A stretch of DNA of 64,000 nucleotides, from the NCBI GenBank assembly GCA_905221605.1, contig CAJNDS010001224.1, forward strand, positions 188,001 through 252,000. Reading direction: 5' to 3'. Each line of letters opens with the position of its first letter. Position 1 is the stretch's first letter. Shown piece after piece: positions 55,678 through 64,000 of the stretch. The notes beneath the pieces were generated by a model. It saw only the letters and a program-made list of their open reading frames with translations. It was not told the DNA's origin and made no database searches. The stretch is from Symbiodinium natans. Taxonomy: Eukaryota; Sar; Dinophyceae; Suessiales; Symbiodiniaceae. The translations under genes and the position numbers were made by a program.

Positions 55678-55761
55678 GGCACGCGGGGAAGCCGCGCCAC
55701 GCGCCGTGCTGGGGCGCCGGGAGCAGTGAAGCCAAGCCCTGGTCCACAATGAAGGACTGGG
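55678..55761 (+). CDS. Putative exon, plus strand, strong coding signal
   Basis: GTCACCAG/GG acceptor, 27 codons HAGKPRHAPCWGAGSSEAKP, WSTMKDW, donor GG/GTTTCG. 24 of 27 codons end in G or C. Confidence 0.5.
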
Positions 55762-55805
55762 GTTTCGGGTTTAGGGTTTAGGGTTTAGAGGGTTTAGGGC
55801 TTAGG

Positions 55806-55895
55806 GCCCAGATACCTCTTAACCATGGAGTATACCTTAGATCCTGCTAAAGATCCCTAAAGCATATCGTTTGACGTATGGGAGTCTCTGGGTTT
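55806..55895. mobile_element. Family F-like element
   Basis: CCCAGATACCTCTTAACCAT and GACGTATGGGAGTCTCTGGG. Confidence 0.55.
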
Positions 55896-56051
55896 CAGGG
55901 TTCGGGCAGTGCATCCGAGGCTTAAGGATGCGAACCTATGACACTATATTGTACTGATCGAGTAACTTAGGGTCTAAGGACCCTAAACCCTAAACCATTT
56001 TATGATTCGACCTCTGAACCCTAAGGCTTGCCAATGGCAAAACCACTGGCT

Positions 56052-56182
56052 CGTTTGCATCTGGAGGCCTTGAGCCACCAGCATGGATTTTCCGTGAGAT
56101 AACAAAACCACTGAGGTGGTCCTGGATTTTGATATCTCACCGAAAATCCATGCTGGTGGCTCAAGGCTTCCAGATGCAAACG
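56052..56182. repeat. Near-perfect long hairpin
   Basis: Arm 56052-56111 pairs with 56116-56182 around a CTGAG loop. About 50 bp match with very few differences, including CCACCAGCATGGATTTT. Unlike the TIR families, its whole length is the arm. Confidence 0.85.
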
Positions 56183-56308
56183 GGCCAAAACAAACACAGC
56201 GAACAACAAAACAAAAACAGCAGACCAACCCTAAATCTTAAAAGCTGTGAGCCAGAGCACCAGCAACGACTACACCTTTCTTGTTGAGCCACGAGACCCT
56301 AGAAATCC

Positions 56309-56435
56309 TACTTGGAGGTTCATGGGCAATGAGAAGTAAGTAGAGTTTAGGGTTTATGGGCATTTACGGGTCGGGTACATGAGCACAGCTACCATTCGTA
56401 TAGCCCTACTTACAACTACCATGAACCTCCAAGTA
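56309..56435. mobile_element. Family B TIR element
   Basis: TACTTGGAGGTTCATGGGCA and AACTACCATGAACCTCCAAG. Confidence 0.8.
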
Positions 56436-56779
56436 TGACTCCTTACTGGGCATCCCAGACGCGATCATTCAGGAATATACGTTCGCAGAAAAAAACTTCC
56501 AAATCTAGACCCTACAATTGATTTGGGAAGCATCCTTTTATCCACAGCTAGGGCTCCTACGTAGTTGGTGAGTGTCTTAAGAGGCATCCACCTATGTTTG
56601 TATGGGAGTTTCCGAAAGGACCCCTACATAATATAGACCCTCACATAGTAGGATTCTCATAATAAGGACCCCAAGACTGTAATTACCCCTAATTTCGTAA
56701 ACCCCCCTATAGCGCTTACCCTAAACCCTAGCCCTAAACCCTGAACCCTAAACCTAAACCCGAAACCCTAAACCCCATG

Positions 56780-56875
56780 TCAATGCCAGTCAATGAAGCC
56801 GCGTTGCGGCAGCGGGATGCCACCAGCAACCCTGCCACCAAGAGTGTGTGCCTGGAAGCAAATCGAAGAAGGCCT
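56780..56875. CDS. Coding island, strand unresolved
   Basis: Plus: NEAALRQRDATSNPATKSVC, LEANRRRPTW. Minus after CTTCCAG: AHTLGGRVAGGIPLPQRGFI then DWH and a stop. Confidence 0.35.
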
Positions 56876-57010
56876 ACTTGGGGGTTTAGGGTTTAGGGTT
56901 TAGGGTTTAGGATGAGGTACATGGGTAGTAGCTAGAAGTAGTTGTAGAGCGGAAGCTGACCTAAACTGGGCTAGTTTGGGGAGCAGGCTTGATTGAACCT
57001 TCCCCACCCT

Positions 57011-57090
57011 CCCCCCCCCCCCCCCCCCCCCCCCCTAAACCCTAAACCCAAAACCCTAAACCCTAAGCCCTAAACCCTAAACCCTAAACC
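57011..57090 (+). repeat. Poly-C run then (CCCTAAA)n
   Basis: 25 C followed by seven heptamer units. Confidence 0.9.
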
Positions 57091-57092
57091 GC

Positions 57093-57196
57093 AACTGAAG
57101 CCCGGAACCTAGCGAAGGAGCAGGGCCTGGTCGGCTTCCCGAGCCTCATCCACCGGGCACCTGCCATTCCTCTTCGGGCAGTGCACGAGGCATGGG
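57093..57196 (+). CDS. Putative exon, plus strand
   Basis: EARNLAKEQGLVGFPSLIHR, APAIPLRAVHEA, then TG/GGGTTTAG. 23 of 32 codons end in G or C. Bounded on both sides by telomere-like units. Confidence 0.5.
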
Positions 57197-57259
57197 GTTT
57201 AGGGTTTAAGGTTTAGGGTTTAGGGTTTAGTGTTTAGGGTGGAGCAGAAAGTTCTCTAC

Positions 57260-57304
57260 CTGCATGTCTTCTGACTAACACAGCCGATGGCGATGCTACT
57301 GTAG
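57260..57304 (-). CDS. Putative exon
   Basis: CGGCAG acceptor, 14 codons YSSIAIGCVSQKTC, donor AG/GTAGAG. Confidence 0.4.
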
Positions 57305-57563
57305 CTGCCGTTGATACAAGATACTCTAAGCCCACCTCGTACACCCTAAGCCCTAATTCGCCAGGCCTTTAAAAGTAACTGACTAGTGAAGTCTGCTAGT
57401 TAGATCAAGGGATTAAGACTCGTACCACTAAGGTTGTAACCCGAAAGGTTCCCCTGACTATCCTCCTAATAGGAGATCATTAAGGAGGTCCACAAAACCC
57501 AAGGACACAACCCCTAGATCAAGTCCATACAGGCTGTATCTGCATGGTTTTGCAATGGTCCAG

Positions 57564-57607
57564 GTCGCTGAGTGAAAACGGCTGCGCGGCCGGCCCGAGG
57601 GAAGCAC
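57564..57607 (+). CDS. Putative exon, plus strand
   Basis: GTCCAG/G acceptor, SLSENGCAAGPREA, consensus C/GTAAGA donor. An upstream in-frame ATG at 57544 could make it a first exon. Confidence 0.4.
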
Positions 57608-57678
57608 GTAAGATAGTCAACCCTAAACCCGAAACCCTAAACCTAAACCGCTACGTGACGACCAACTGGAAAACCCTT

Positions 57679-57806
57679 CTTGGAGGTTCGTGTGTAGTGA
57701 TAAGCAAAGTGCTTATAGCCCCACTTAGGGTACTTGTGACCCTTTTTAGGGTTTAGGGTTTAAGGTTTAGGGTACCCAACTTCGAATTACCCATGAACCT
57801 CCAAGT
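57679..57806. mobile_element. Family B element with telomere-like insert
   Basis: TCTTGGAGGTTCGTGTGTAG and ATTACCCATGAACCTCCAAG; four TTTAGGG units at 57744-57772. Confidence 0.8.
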
Positions 57807-57849
57807 TGCGCTCCCCAAGCTCTTCGGCATAAACGCCCTACGACTTAGC

Positions 57850-57988
57850 TTGGTAGCCCGGTAACCATATTACAATAAGGGTACCCTTTGTGGGCGGTTG
57901 CTTTATATGGGAACCTTGAACCAAAAGAAGGGCAGAAGGGTACCACTGCCCTAAACCCTAAACCCTAAACCCTAAACCCGGATACCAA
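57850..57988. mobile_element. Family H element split by telomere-like tract
   Basis: GGTAGCCCGGTAACCATATT at the left. At the right GGGTACCACTG is separated from GGATACCAAG by (CCCTAAA)4, so the tract entered the TIR itself. Confidence 0.8.
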
Positions 57989-58079
57989 GTTAAGGTTCTG
58001 GGTTCAGGGTTCTGGGCTTAGGTCTTGTTAGGGCAGGAGTGCGAGCCTCTTAGTAGGGTTTATGAGGGAATTAGGGACC

Positions 58080-58156
58080 TCATTATATATACATATATAT
58101 ATATATACATATATATATATGGATATGAGGCTCATATCCACCCCTCTCTCTCTATA

Positions 58157-58191
<35 letters not shown>

Positions 58192-58195
58192 GAGG
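58080..58195. repeat. Inverted (AT)n hairpin
   Basis: Two long TATATA tracts around GGATATGAGGCTCATATCC and a CTCTCTCTC run. Confidence 0.85.
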
Positions 58196-58254
58196 CCTTT
58201 TTGGGATTCTCTAAGGTACCTAAAATCCCTCTTCCCTAGTTAACTCAGAACCAG

Positions 58255-58380
58255 TCGTCACTTTTTGGCGGTGTCAAGCTCTGCTTGAACTCCACGTGGC
58301 TGGGAGCATGACATGTCGGCATTGCGAGCTGGAAATCCGTCTCCGCAGAGGTCCACGGGCGTCTAAGCAAAAGCCTTATG
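58255..58380. CDS. Coding island, strand unresolved
   Basis: Plus: VTFWRCQALLELHVAGSMTC, RHCELEIRLRR. Minus after TTTCCAG: LAMPTCHAPSHVEFKQSLTP to a TGA. Confidence 0.35.
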
Positions 58381-59039
58381 AACCCTAAACCCTAAATCTT
58401 AGGGTTTAGAATTTAGGGTATAGGGTTTAGGGTTCACCCCTAAACACCATAGGGCCTAAGACTGAAGCCCTCAATCCTAAACAAATCCTCACAGAACCCC
58501 GTACCCGCAAACTCTCTCAAGCAAACGCAGAAAGCCGATCCCCCTGACTCCTGGAGTGAAATTGGGGGTGGGGGGGGGAGGGCTAACGTGAAACGGATTT
58601 TCGGGGCGAAACACGGTTCATTGCGGCTCCTAGAACATGAAAAAACTGTTCGATGTATTCCGAACTTGTAAACCGGCCCCTGTACTCTACAAAAACATCG
58701 ACCGCATGCCCCCACCCCCCCCACCCCCACTCCCCGCCCTGCCCCAATACCATCCATACTGATACCGGCCGACCCAGCCCCAAACCTAAACCCTAAGCCC
58801 GAAACCCTCAACCGTTGCCCTAGACCCTGACACTTGGGGCGGGGTGGGGTAAATGTTGCAAGGCCCTTCAAGGCTTCATGGGTACAGTTTACCAGAAAGG
58901 CTTAGGGTCTAGGCTCAACGGTTTAGGGTCCACGTAGGTAATCGTCCGGCAAGAGCCCTGAAGCGGTCTCAGTTCAGGTAAGACCTTGAATCCCTGACGA
59001 TATATGGGCCATCCCGGACCCTGATAGCCCCCCAACTCC

Positions 59040-59115
59040 TAAACCCTATAAACCCTAAAAACCCTAGCAAACCCTATAAACCCTACTATAAACCCTATAA
59101 CCCCTAGGCAATAAA
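59040..59115 (+). repeat. Variant heptamers (CCCTATAAA)
   Basis: Six or more CCCTATAAA/CCCTAAAA units, as at 14.6 kb. Confidence 0.85.
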
Positions 59116-59259
59116 CCCTACAAACCCTCAAGGCCCTAGAGGCCCCAGAGGCCCTCAAGGCCCCAAACCAAAGACTCGAACCGTGGACCTGGAATCTCGT
59201 CACTGCAGCCGATTCCTTCCCACGGGCGACGGTGCTTTCCCTCCACGCAGCTGGACCCA

Positions 59260-59363
59260 GAGAGCCCAAAACCCCTTAATTTTAGGGAATATGGCTTTAA
59301 TCATACTAAGGATCCCTGTGTTAAGGTAGGTTCCTTAATGAAGGGGTTTGGGGCTCTCTGGGG
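59260..59363. mobile_element. Family F TIR element
   Basis: CCCAGAGAGCCCAAAACCCC and GGGGTTTGGGGCTCTCTGGG, with TACTAAGGATCCCTGTGTTA core. The cleanest copy. Confidence 0.85.
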
Positions 59364-59365
59364 AG

Positions 59366-59397
59366 CACTCGCTCTTCAAAGCATGCGGCAGAGACCT
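59366..59397 (+). CDS. Possible 32 nt exon, plus strand
   Basis: Begins right after the family F copy (GGGGAG/CAC), HSLFKACGRD plus 2 nt, CT/GTGAGT donor. Confidence 0.35.
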
Positions 59398-59924
59398 GTG
59401 AGTTGAGGAGGTTGTAGCTGGCTTGGGATTAGGGTTTAGGGTTTAGGGTTTAGGGTCTATAGGGTCTAGGGTTTAGGATCTAGAGCAGTCCACGTCGCAG
59501 TCTCAGTCCTTACTTTTGGGCAAGGGGCTGGTTTTCACTGACCCGGAGTCCCAAAATCCGAATGTTTAGGGGTATTAGGAGGGACCCCTAGAAGAGACCC
59601 TAAACCCTAAACCCTACACCCTAAACCCTGAACCCTCTTTGAAACCCCTATACATACCTTGTATATAGTCCGCAAAAACCTAAGTGGCCCCTAAATAGCA
59701 CCATCCCCAAGCCTCGCAGCAGTTTAGGGTTTAAGAGTTTAGGGTTTAGGGTTTAGGGCTTAGGGTTAGGGTTTAAGGTTTCGGGTTTAGGGCTTAGGGA
59801 TTTGGATTCCTGGATGTTCCACATACTCTTTGGGGTTTTGTCCTCACCCGTGCCGTATGCGTTTACGGGGTAGAGAAGAGATTGTACAGTAGCCCTCTTT
59901 GGGGTTTAGGGTTTAGGGCTACTA

Positions 59925-60045
59925 GACTCTAGACCAAGGAGTAAGCTAGGATACAAAGGGTACCCTTTTTGGTTAAAGGGGCTGAACAGGCAACCTAAAC
60001 CCCAACAAATGGGAATAAGGGCCTTCTCTGGGTCTTTGTATACTA
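59925..60045. mobile_element. Family J dispersed repeat
   Basis: ACTAGACTCTAGACCAAGGA, ACAAAGGGTACCCTTTTTGG, AACCTAAACCCCAACAAATG. Confidence 0.65.
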
Positions 60046-60215
60046 GGAAACAATTGGGCAGATATTTGCCGGGTTTAAGGGCTTTGGCCTTAGAGTAGTT
60101 AAAAGTAATTAGGGTTGCCATACTTTTTTACCCCTACTTATAACTGCAATTCGCGGTTGGGGGCATTTGGAGCGTTCTTCTCCTGAGATGCCCTTGGAAA
60201 GGCAGCAGCTATCAC

Positions 60216-60286
60216 TGTAGCAGCGTCTTTGCCTCATTTTTCTCATGTTCTGTTTCAAGCCATCCGGCTACAAGGTCTTTATGGTT
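60216..60286 (-). CDS. Putative exon
   Basis: NHKDLVAGWLETEHEKNEAK, TLL on the minus strand, donor CA/GTGATA; acceptor side unclear. Acidic helix. Confidence 0.4.
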
Positions 60287-60526
60287 GGGAACTAAACCCT
60301 AAACCCTAAACCCCTGAAACCCCTAAACCCCTAAACCCTAGACCCCGAACCCCAAGCTGGAACCCTAAACCCTAAACCCTAAAGACTGGATCCTGCCAGT
60401 CTTGCCGCATGCAGGGGCAGTCTCCAGAGCTCCCATTTGAGCACCTTTTTTTCCGCGAAGGGGTCCAAAGGTCCCCCTCCATGATTCATGATAAGGGGTT
60501 TAGGGTTTAGGGCTTAGGGCGTAGGA

Positions 60527-60811
60527 TAAGGACCCCGAGTTAGATGCCTATGTTTAGGGTTTAGGATCAGGATCCCTGAGTTAGATTTCCATGCTTAAGG
60601 CTTAGAGGGTTTAGGGTTAGGATCCCCGAGTCAGGTTCTTATGTTTAGGGTTTAGGCTTAGGGTTAGGATCCCCCCGAGCTAGTTCCTATGCTTAGGTTT
60701 TAGGGCTTAGGGTTAGGATCCCCGAATTAGATTGTAGGGTTTAGGGTTAGGATCTCGATTTAGATGGCTTAGGGTTAGGAACACCGAGTTAGATTCCTAT
60801 GTTTTGGGGTT
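60527..60811 (+). repeat. Degenerate tandem repeat, about seven units
   Basis: TTAGGATCCCCGAGTTAGAT followed by TCCTATG and TTTAGGG-like filler, 30-60 bp per unit. A compound repeat that has absorbed the heptamer. Confidence 0.8.
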
Positions 60812-60828
60812 AGGGCCTTGGCACTTTC

Positions 60829-60890
60829 ATGGGAAACTCCGCAGCAAAGTCAGCAGCTCATCCCCCCGCACGCACGTCGAAATTTAGGGG
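60829..60890 (+). CDS. Possible first exon
   Basis: ATG with MGNSAAKSAAHPPARTSKF; the start MGNSAAKS resembles an N-myristoylation signal. The frame runs to a TGA at 61014. Low confidence. Confidence 0.3.
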
Positions 60891-61277
60891 GTTTGCCCCC
60901 TTGCTCCCAAATCAAGACTCCCCTTTGTTTGCACCTTCGAAGCCTGAAAACCTTCCTATGTATGATCCTCCTAAACCATATGCTATCTACACGCTAGACA
61001 TAACATATTCCTGAATACGATCCGCTTAAACCCCCAAAAGGGCCCAGATATATGAAACATTCCAGGGGCTTAGTAATCTGGACTGGGGCGAATCAGCCCG
61101 AGGGCTCTTCAGCAACGCCGCTCCACTTTGCTGGCTCTAAACCCTAAACCCTAAACCCTAAACCCTTAGGAATGATACAGGGTTCAAGATCGTAGGGCTT
61201 TAAGGGTTGAGGGATTTGGGGTGTTAGGGTTTTTGGGTTATATGGCCTAAGCCTCACTCCTAAAGGAGACCCTGGCC

Positions 61278-61370
61278 AATATCTCGACGACTGCGGGAGA
61301 GTGTGAGACTCCTGTGCCAGCAAATTTGCGCGCGGTGCCCTGTCAGTGCTTCATCCGCTGGGATGCAGGA
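61278..61370 (+). CDS. Possible exon, plus strand
   Basis: STTAGECETPVPANLRAVPC, QCFIRWDA. Four cysteines; borders uncertain. Confidence 0.35.
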
Positions 61371-61485
61371 TCAAAGACAAGAGAACCCTAATTTCGGGGG
61401 GCCCCTATGACTACTAACGGCATTCCCTTATGGCCCAAAAGCCTACTCTAATTATTAAGGTGTAGGAAACCCTAAACCCTTTACG

Positions 61486-61542
61486 TCAGGCTTGCAAGTC
61501 GGCCCGGCTGTCCTCAATGCAGACCGTGATCGGCCGGAGCTG
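61486..61542 (-). CDS. Putative terminal exon, strong coding signal
   Basis: TCGGCAG acceptor, QLRPITVCIEDSRADLQA, TGA. 16 of 18 codons end in G or C. Confidence 0.5.
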   Translation of the reverse strand, partial: QLRPITVCIEDSRADLQA

Positions 61543-62422
61543 CTGCCGACCACACAAAACCCTGAAAGGAGATTGAGCAACTTAGTGGCTCAGGGTTGAG
61601 GGTTTAGGGTTTACAGTTTGGGGTTTGGCTTAGGGTTTCTCACCTTGGATGAGATCCAATGCGGGGACGTAAGGATCGAATGTGACGAACCTGCTTTTTG
61701 AAACCCTTTTTTGCATCAGGACTTGTGCAATCGCCTGAAAGTGTGAAAACCCTGAACCCTGTGAGGTCCTGAAGCCGAGCATCCCAAGTTGTATGAGGCA
61801 CCATGCCCGTGCAAAAAAAAATGCCCTGAAACGCCAGTTGCAATTACAGGAACACCAAAAACAAACAGAACCCTCCCTAAACCCAGGCGGTTAAAGGTTC
61901 CCATCCATTCAGGTCGAGTTTAAGGCACCAGCAGCTCCTTCATGATGGAAGACATAGTCGTTTCTCAAAATTATGGGCTCTTCTTGGGTACCCTAAATAT
62001 TACTAGTAGGGGCCGTCTTAGACTAGTAATCCCAAAATAAAAAAAACTTACTTCCATACCAAACTTGCAATTTTCTTGTCAGGAGCGGGGAGATGTCAGC
62101 AAGTTGTCACCCACATCCGCGCTGAAGGCGGTTTATAGATGCGTGCTGTCAATCTAGTATACCTGCACACAGTGTTGGCACGACCCATGCCCAAACGAAT
62201 ATGTCCATGTCCATATCTGAGCAGTTCAGGCTGCAACGTCATTACGGCCAGCTAAATCTCGCTATGCAACGAAAAACACACTGTCAGTGATCTCAGAGGG
62301 ACCACATGAACCCGAAAAATTGGGGGCAGATCCCCTGTTCTACTATCACCCCTAATGTATATGAACCACAATTAAACCTGTTAAGGGTTCACTTGGGCCC
62401 TATATAAGGTGATCTGAGGGGA

Positions 62423-62613
62423 TCAAGTTAGGCGCATGTGCTGCTCCCAGCGAATTCTGTCTGTTGCCTGACCGTCGCAATGGGCACCCGCTCGAAGAGG
62501 AGATCCAAAAGTTTGGATTGTCCACGCGCGCAGGGTCTTAAGCCCCTCCGATTTGGACTCGTGTTTCTGCGACCCTCTCTTGAGCAACCACGTCGCCCCC
62601 TTTCGTGACGCGG
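62423..62613 (-). CDS. Putative terminal exon
   Basis: KGATWLLKRGSQKHESKSEG, LKTLRAWTIQTFGSPLRAGA, HCDGQATDRIRWEQHMRLT to a TGA at 62423. The frame also runs back through family E, so the start is unknown. Confidence 0.4.
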
Positions 62614-62617
62614 GATC

Positions 62618-62737
62618 TATAGCCCTAAGGGGTCCATGAACCTGTATAGTATATGCTTGGGCCCTAAAGCTACTATATGGGAACGCCTTTGAGGCCCCCA
62701 AGTATATACTATATAGGTACATGGACCCTTAGGGTAG
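62618..62737. mobile_element. Family E TIR element
   Basis: CCCTAAGGGGTCCATGAACC and GTACATGGACCCTTAGGGTA, with CTAAAGCTACTATATGGGAA centre. Confidence 0.85.
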
Positions 62738-63615
62738 GCAAGGTTTCCCCTTGCAAAGGACCGACTTCTGGTACGCCGTAAGGCGGTCCACGTGCGCGAG
62801 CGCGTGTTGCACATTCGGTTATGCAAGAGGCACAAGCTGGAGGTCTATCTCGTCAGCCCAAACATATGACATGTGCCAGCCGATGCCTGCAACTGACAGC
62901 CAACCCCGTCTGAAGTTTTTCTATGCAGAGCACCAATGAAACCAGTCACTTTGGCCACACCCATCATGGTACTCGGAGTTTCGTGGCTAGTTGTATAGGT
63001 AGGGCTAATAAGTATGGCAACTCTGCCAAGCCTGAACCCTAAAACCAAGACCCTAAACCCTGCCTACCCTAAACCCTCAACACTAAACTCTACTCAAACT
63101 GAGCCCTCATGTTTAGGACAAGGACATGCCGCTAGTCCGTTGCAAGCTCAGGCTGTGAAAGGCTTTGGCTGGCTTCAGGCACTCCAAGCGCCTTTCCGTG
63201 GCTTGGCATTCGCGTTTAGGGTTAAGGTTTGGGGTTTAGCGTTGGGCTCTAAACCTTGATACGGACAGCCAAACGTCGCAAGCAAGAACCTTCAGCTAAG
63301 TCGCCCAACCCCTTCCTTCTTGATGTAGCCTCTCCTAATTACTCTGACTCTGCCAGAGCCCCTCAACCAACCCTAAGCCCTAAACCCCTAAACCGTAATA
63401 AATTGAGTCCTAAAATGGCCAATTCACTCCTCCTCCTGCCAAGCACTCCCGATCATCGAACTCTCTTGCAAGGAATGGCTGCTCTTCATCCTTGATCAGC
63501 TAGGATAGCCGTTAACACCCTCTGCGAAAATATTCCTAAATATAGTCCTCTTAAATCGAGGGCCTTCCGAGTCAGGGTTTAGGGTTTAGTGTAGTTAGTG
63601 ACGGTTAGTGCATGC

Positions 63616-63684
63616 CTTCCACGGGCAGAAGCGCTCACGCCTGGCCCCTCCCATCAGTTCCGTGTCTACCACCCGCGCCCACAT
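63616..63684 (-). CDS. Putative internal exon, strong coding signal
   Basis: GTGGCAG acceptor, 23 codons MWARVVDTELMGGARRERFC, PWK, GC-type donor AAG/GCATGC, phase 0. 19 of 23 codons end in G or C. Confidence 0.5.
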
Positions 63685-63709
63685 CTGCCACAAGGGTTTT
63701 CTGACCCTG

Positions 63710-63835
63710 CTTGGAGGTTCATGGGTAGTTACTATAAGGAGGGGCCCGCCTAGATACAAGTAGAGTCAAAAGGACCCTAGATTGGGAAGGATCCCAAATT
63801 AGGTGATAAGTCCCTGAACTATAGAAACCCTAAAC
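63710..63835. mobile_element. Family B element, left half
   Basis: GCTTGGAGGTTCATGGGTAG then unrelated CTAGATTGGGAAGGATCCCA. A short CCCTAAA tract follows. The rest of the window to 64000 has only degenerate heptamers. Confidence 0.6.
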
Positions 63836-64000
63836 CCTAAAGCGGGCCCCTTCTCGTAACAAAAGCTACTGGTCCCGACTCCTAGTTCACATGGTGCCAC
63901 CCGGTCGGTTTAGGAGGGCCCACCTCTTCAAAACCCGAAAACCCTAAACCCGAATCCCTAAACTTTGAGGTTTAGGGGTGAGTTTTCGGATTCTTACTGC

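Noticed and set aside
1-64000. Bacterial, phage or organelle origin
   Set aside because: No ribosome-binding sites, no operon structure, no recognisable replication or structural genes; interstitial TTTAGGG and short TIR elements indicate a eukaryotic nuclear genome.

Overview
The window looks like nuclear DNA of a microalgal eukaryote, most probably a dinoflagellate. The telomere-type heptamer (TTTAGGG/CCCTAAA) is scattered in both orientations through the whole 64 kb. There is no operon structure, no Shine-Dalgarno sites and no rRNA or tRNA that I could see. Short GC3-rich coding islands are bounded by AG/G acceptors and a mix of GT, GC and GA donors, a splice-site pattern typical of dinoflagellates. 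The taxon is inference; I saw no spliced-leader or gene that fixes it.

Layout. 0-2.5 kb: telomere-like tracts, small palindromic elements and two or three exon-like islands. 2.54-5.35 kb: GA/CT-rich low-complexity DNA with a roughly 400 bp duplicated block. 5.36-6.34 kb: nested palindromes around GGCTCGATTTGGCCAAAT. 6.36-8.13 kb: tandem array of about 20 copies of an 87 bp unit. 8.16-8.52 kb: GAT/GAA microsatellite. 8.53-12.11 kb: about 11 copies of a roughly 330 bp unit made of two hairpins, AT-rich with GC-rich clamps. 12.2-64 kb: a mosaic of (a) telomere-like tracts, (b) at least ten families of short terminal-inverted-repeat (TIR) elements, 80-170 bp, named A to J here, (c) poly-G/C runs of 18-35 bp, and (d) coding islands of 30-260 bp, mostly on the minus strand.

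How the parts fit together. The islands read as small exons of one or more very intron-rich genes. The best block is 41180 down to 39263 on the minus strand, where ten exons join in consistent reading phase, and introns between them consist wholly or largely of TTTAGGG repeats or of one TIR element. At 45201-45275, 52959-53106 and 17446-17520 a telomere-like tract is flanked by an exact 14-19 bp direct duplication; in two of them the duplication carries the predicted splice sites. Several TIR families start with GT and end with AG at the exon edge. The hypothesis I offer is that both the TIR elements and the telomere-like tracts are intron-generating insertions (introner-like).

Caution. Islands of 20-40 codons are often open in more than one frame by chance, and several are plausible on both strands. 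I weighted GC at third codon position (GC3), splice signals and phase. No protein family could be named with confidence, so no gene symbols are given. Exon calls are hypotheses for RNA-seq to test.
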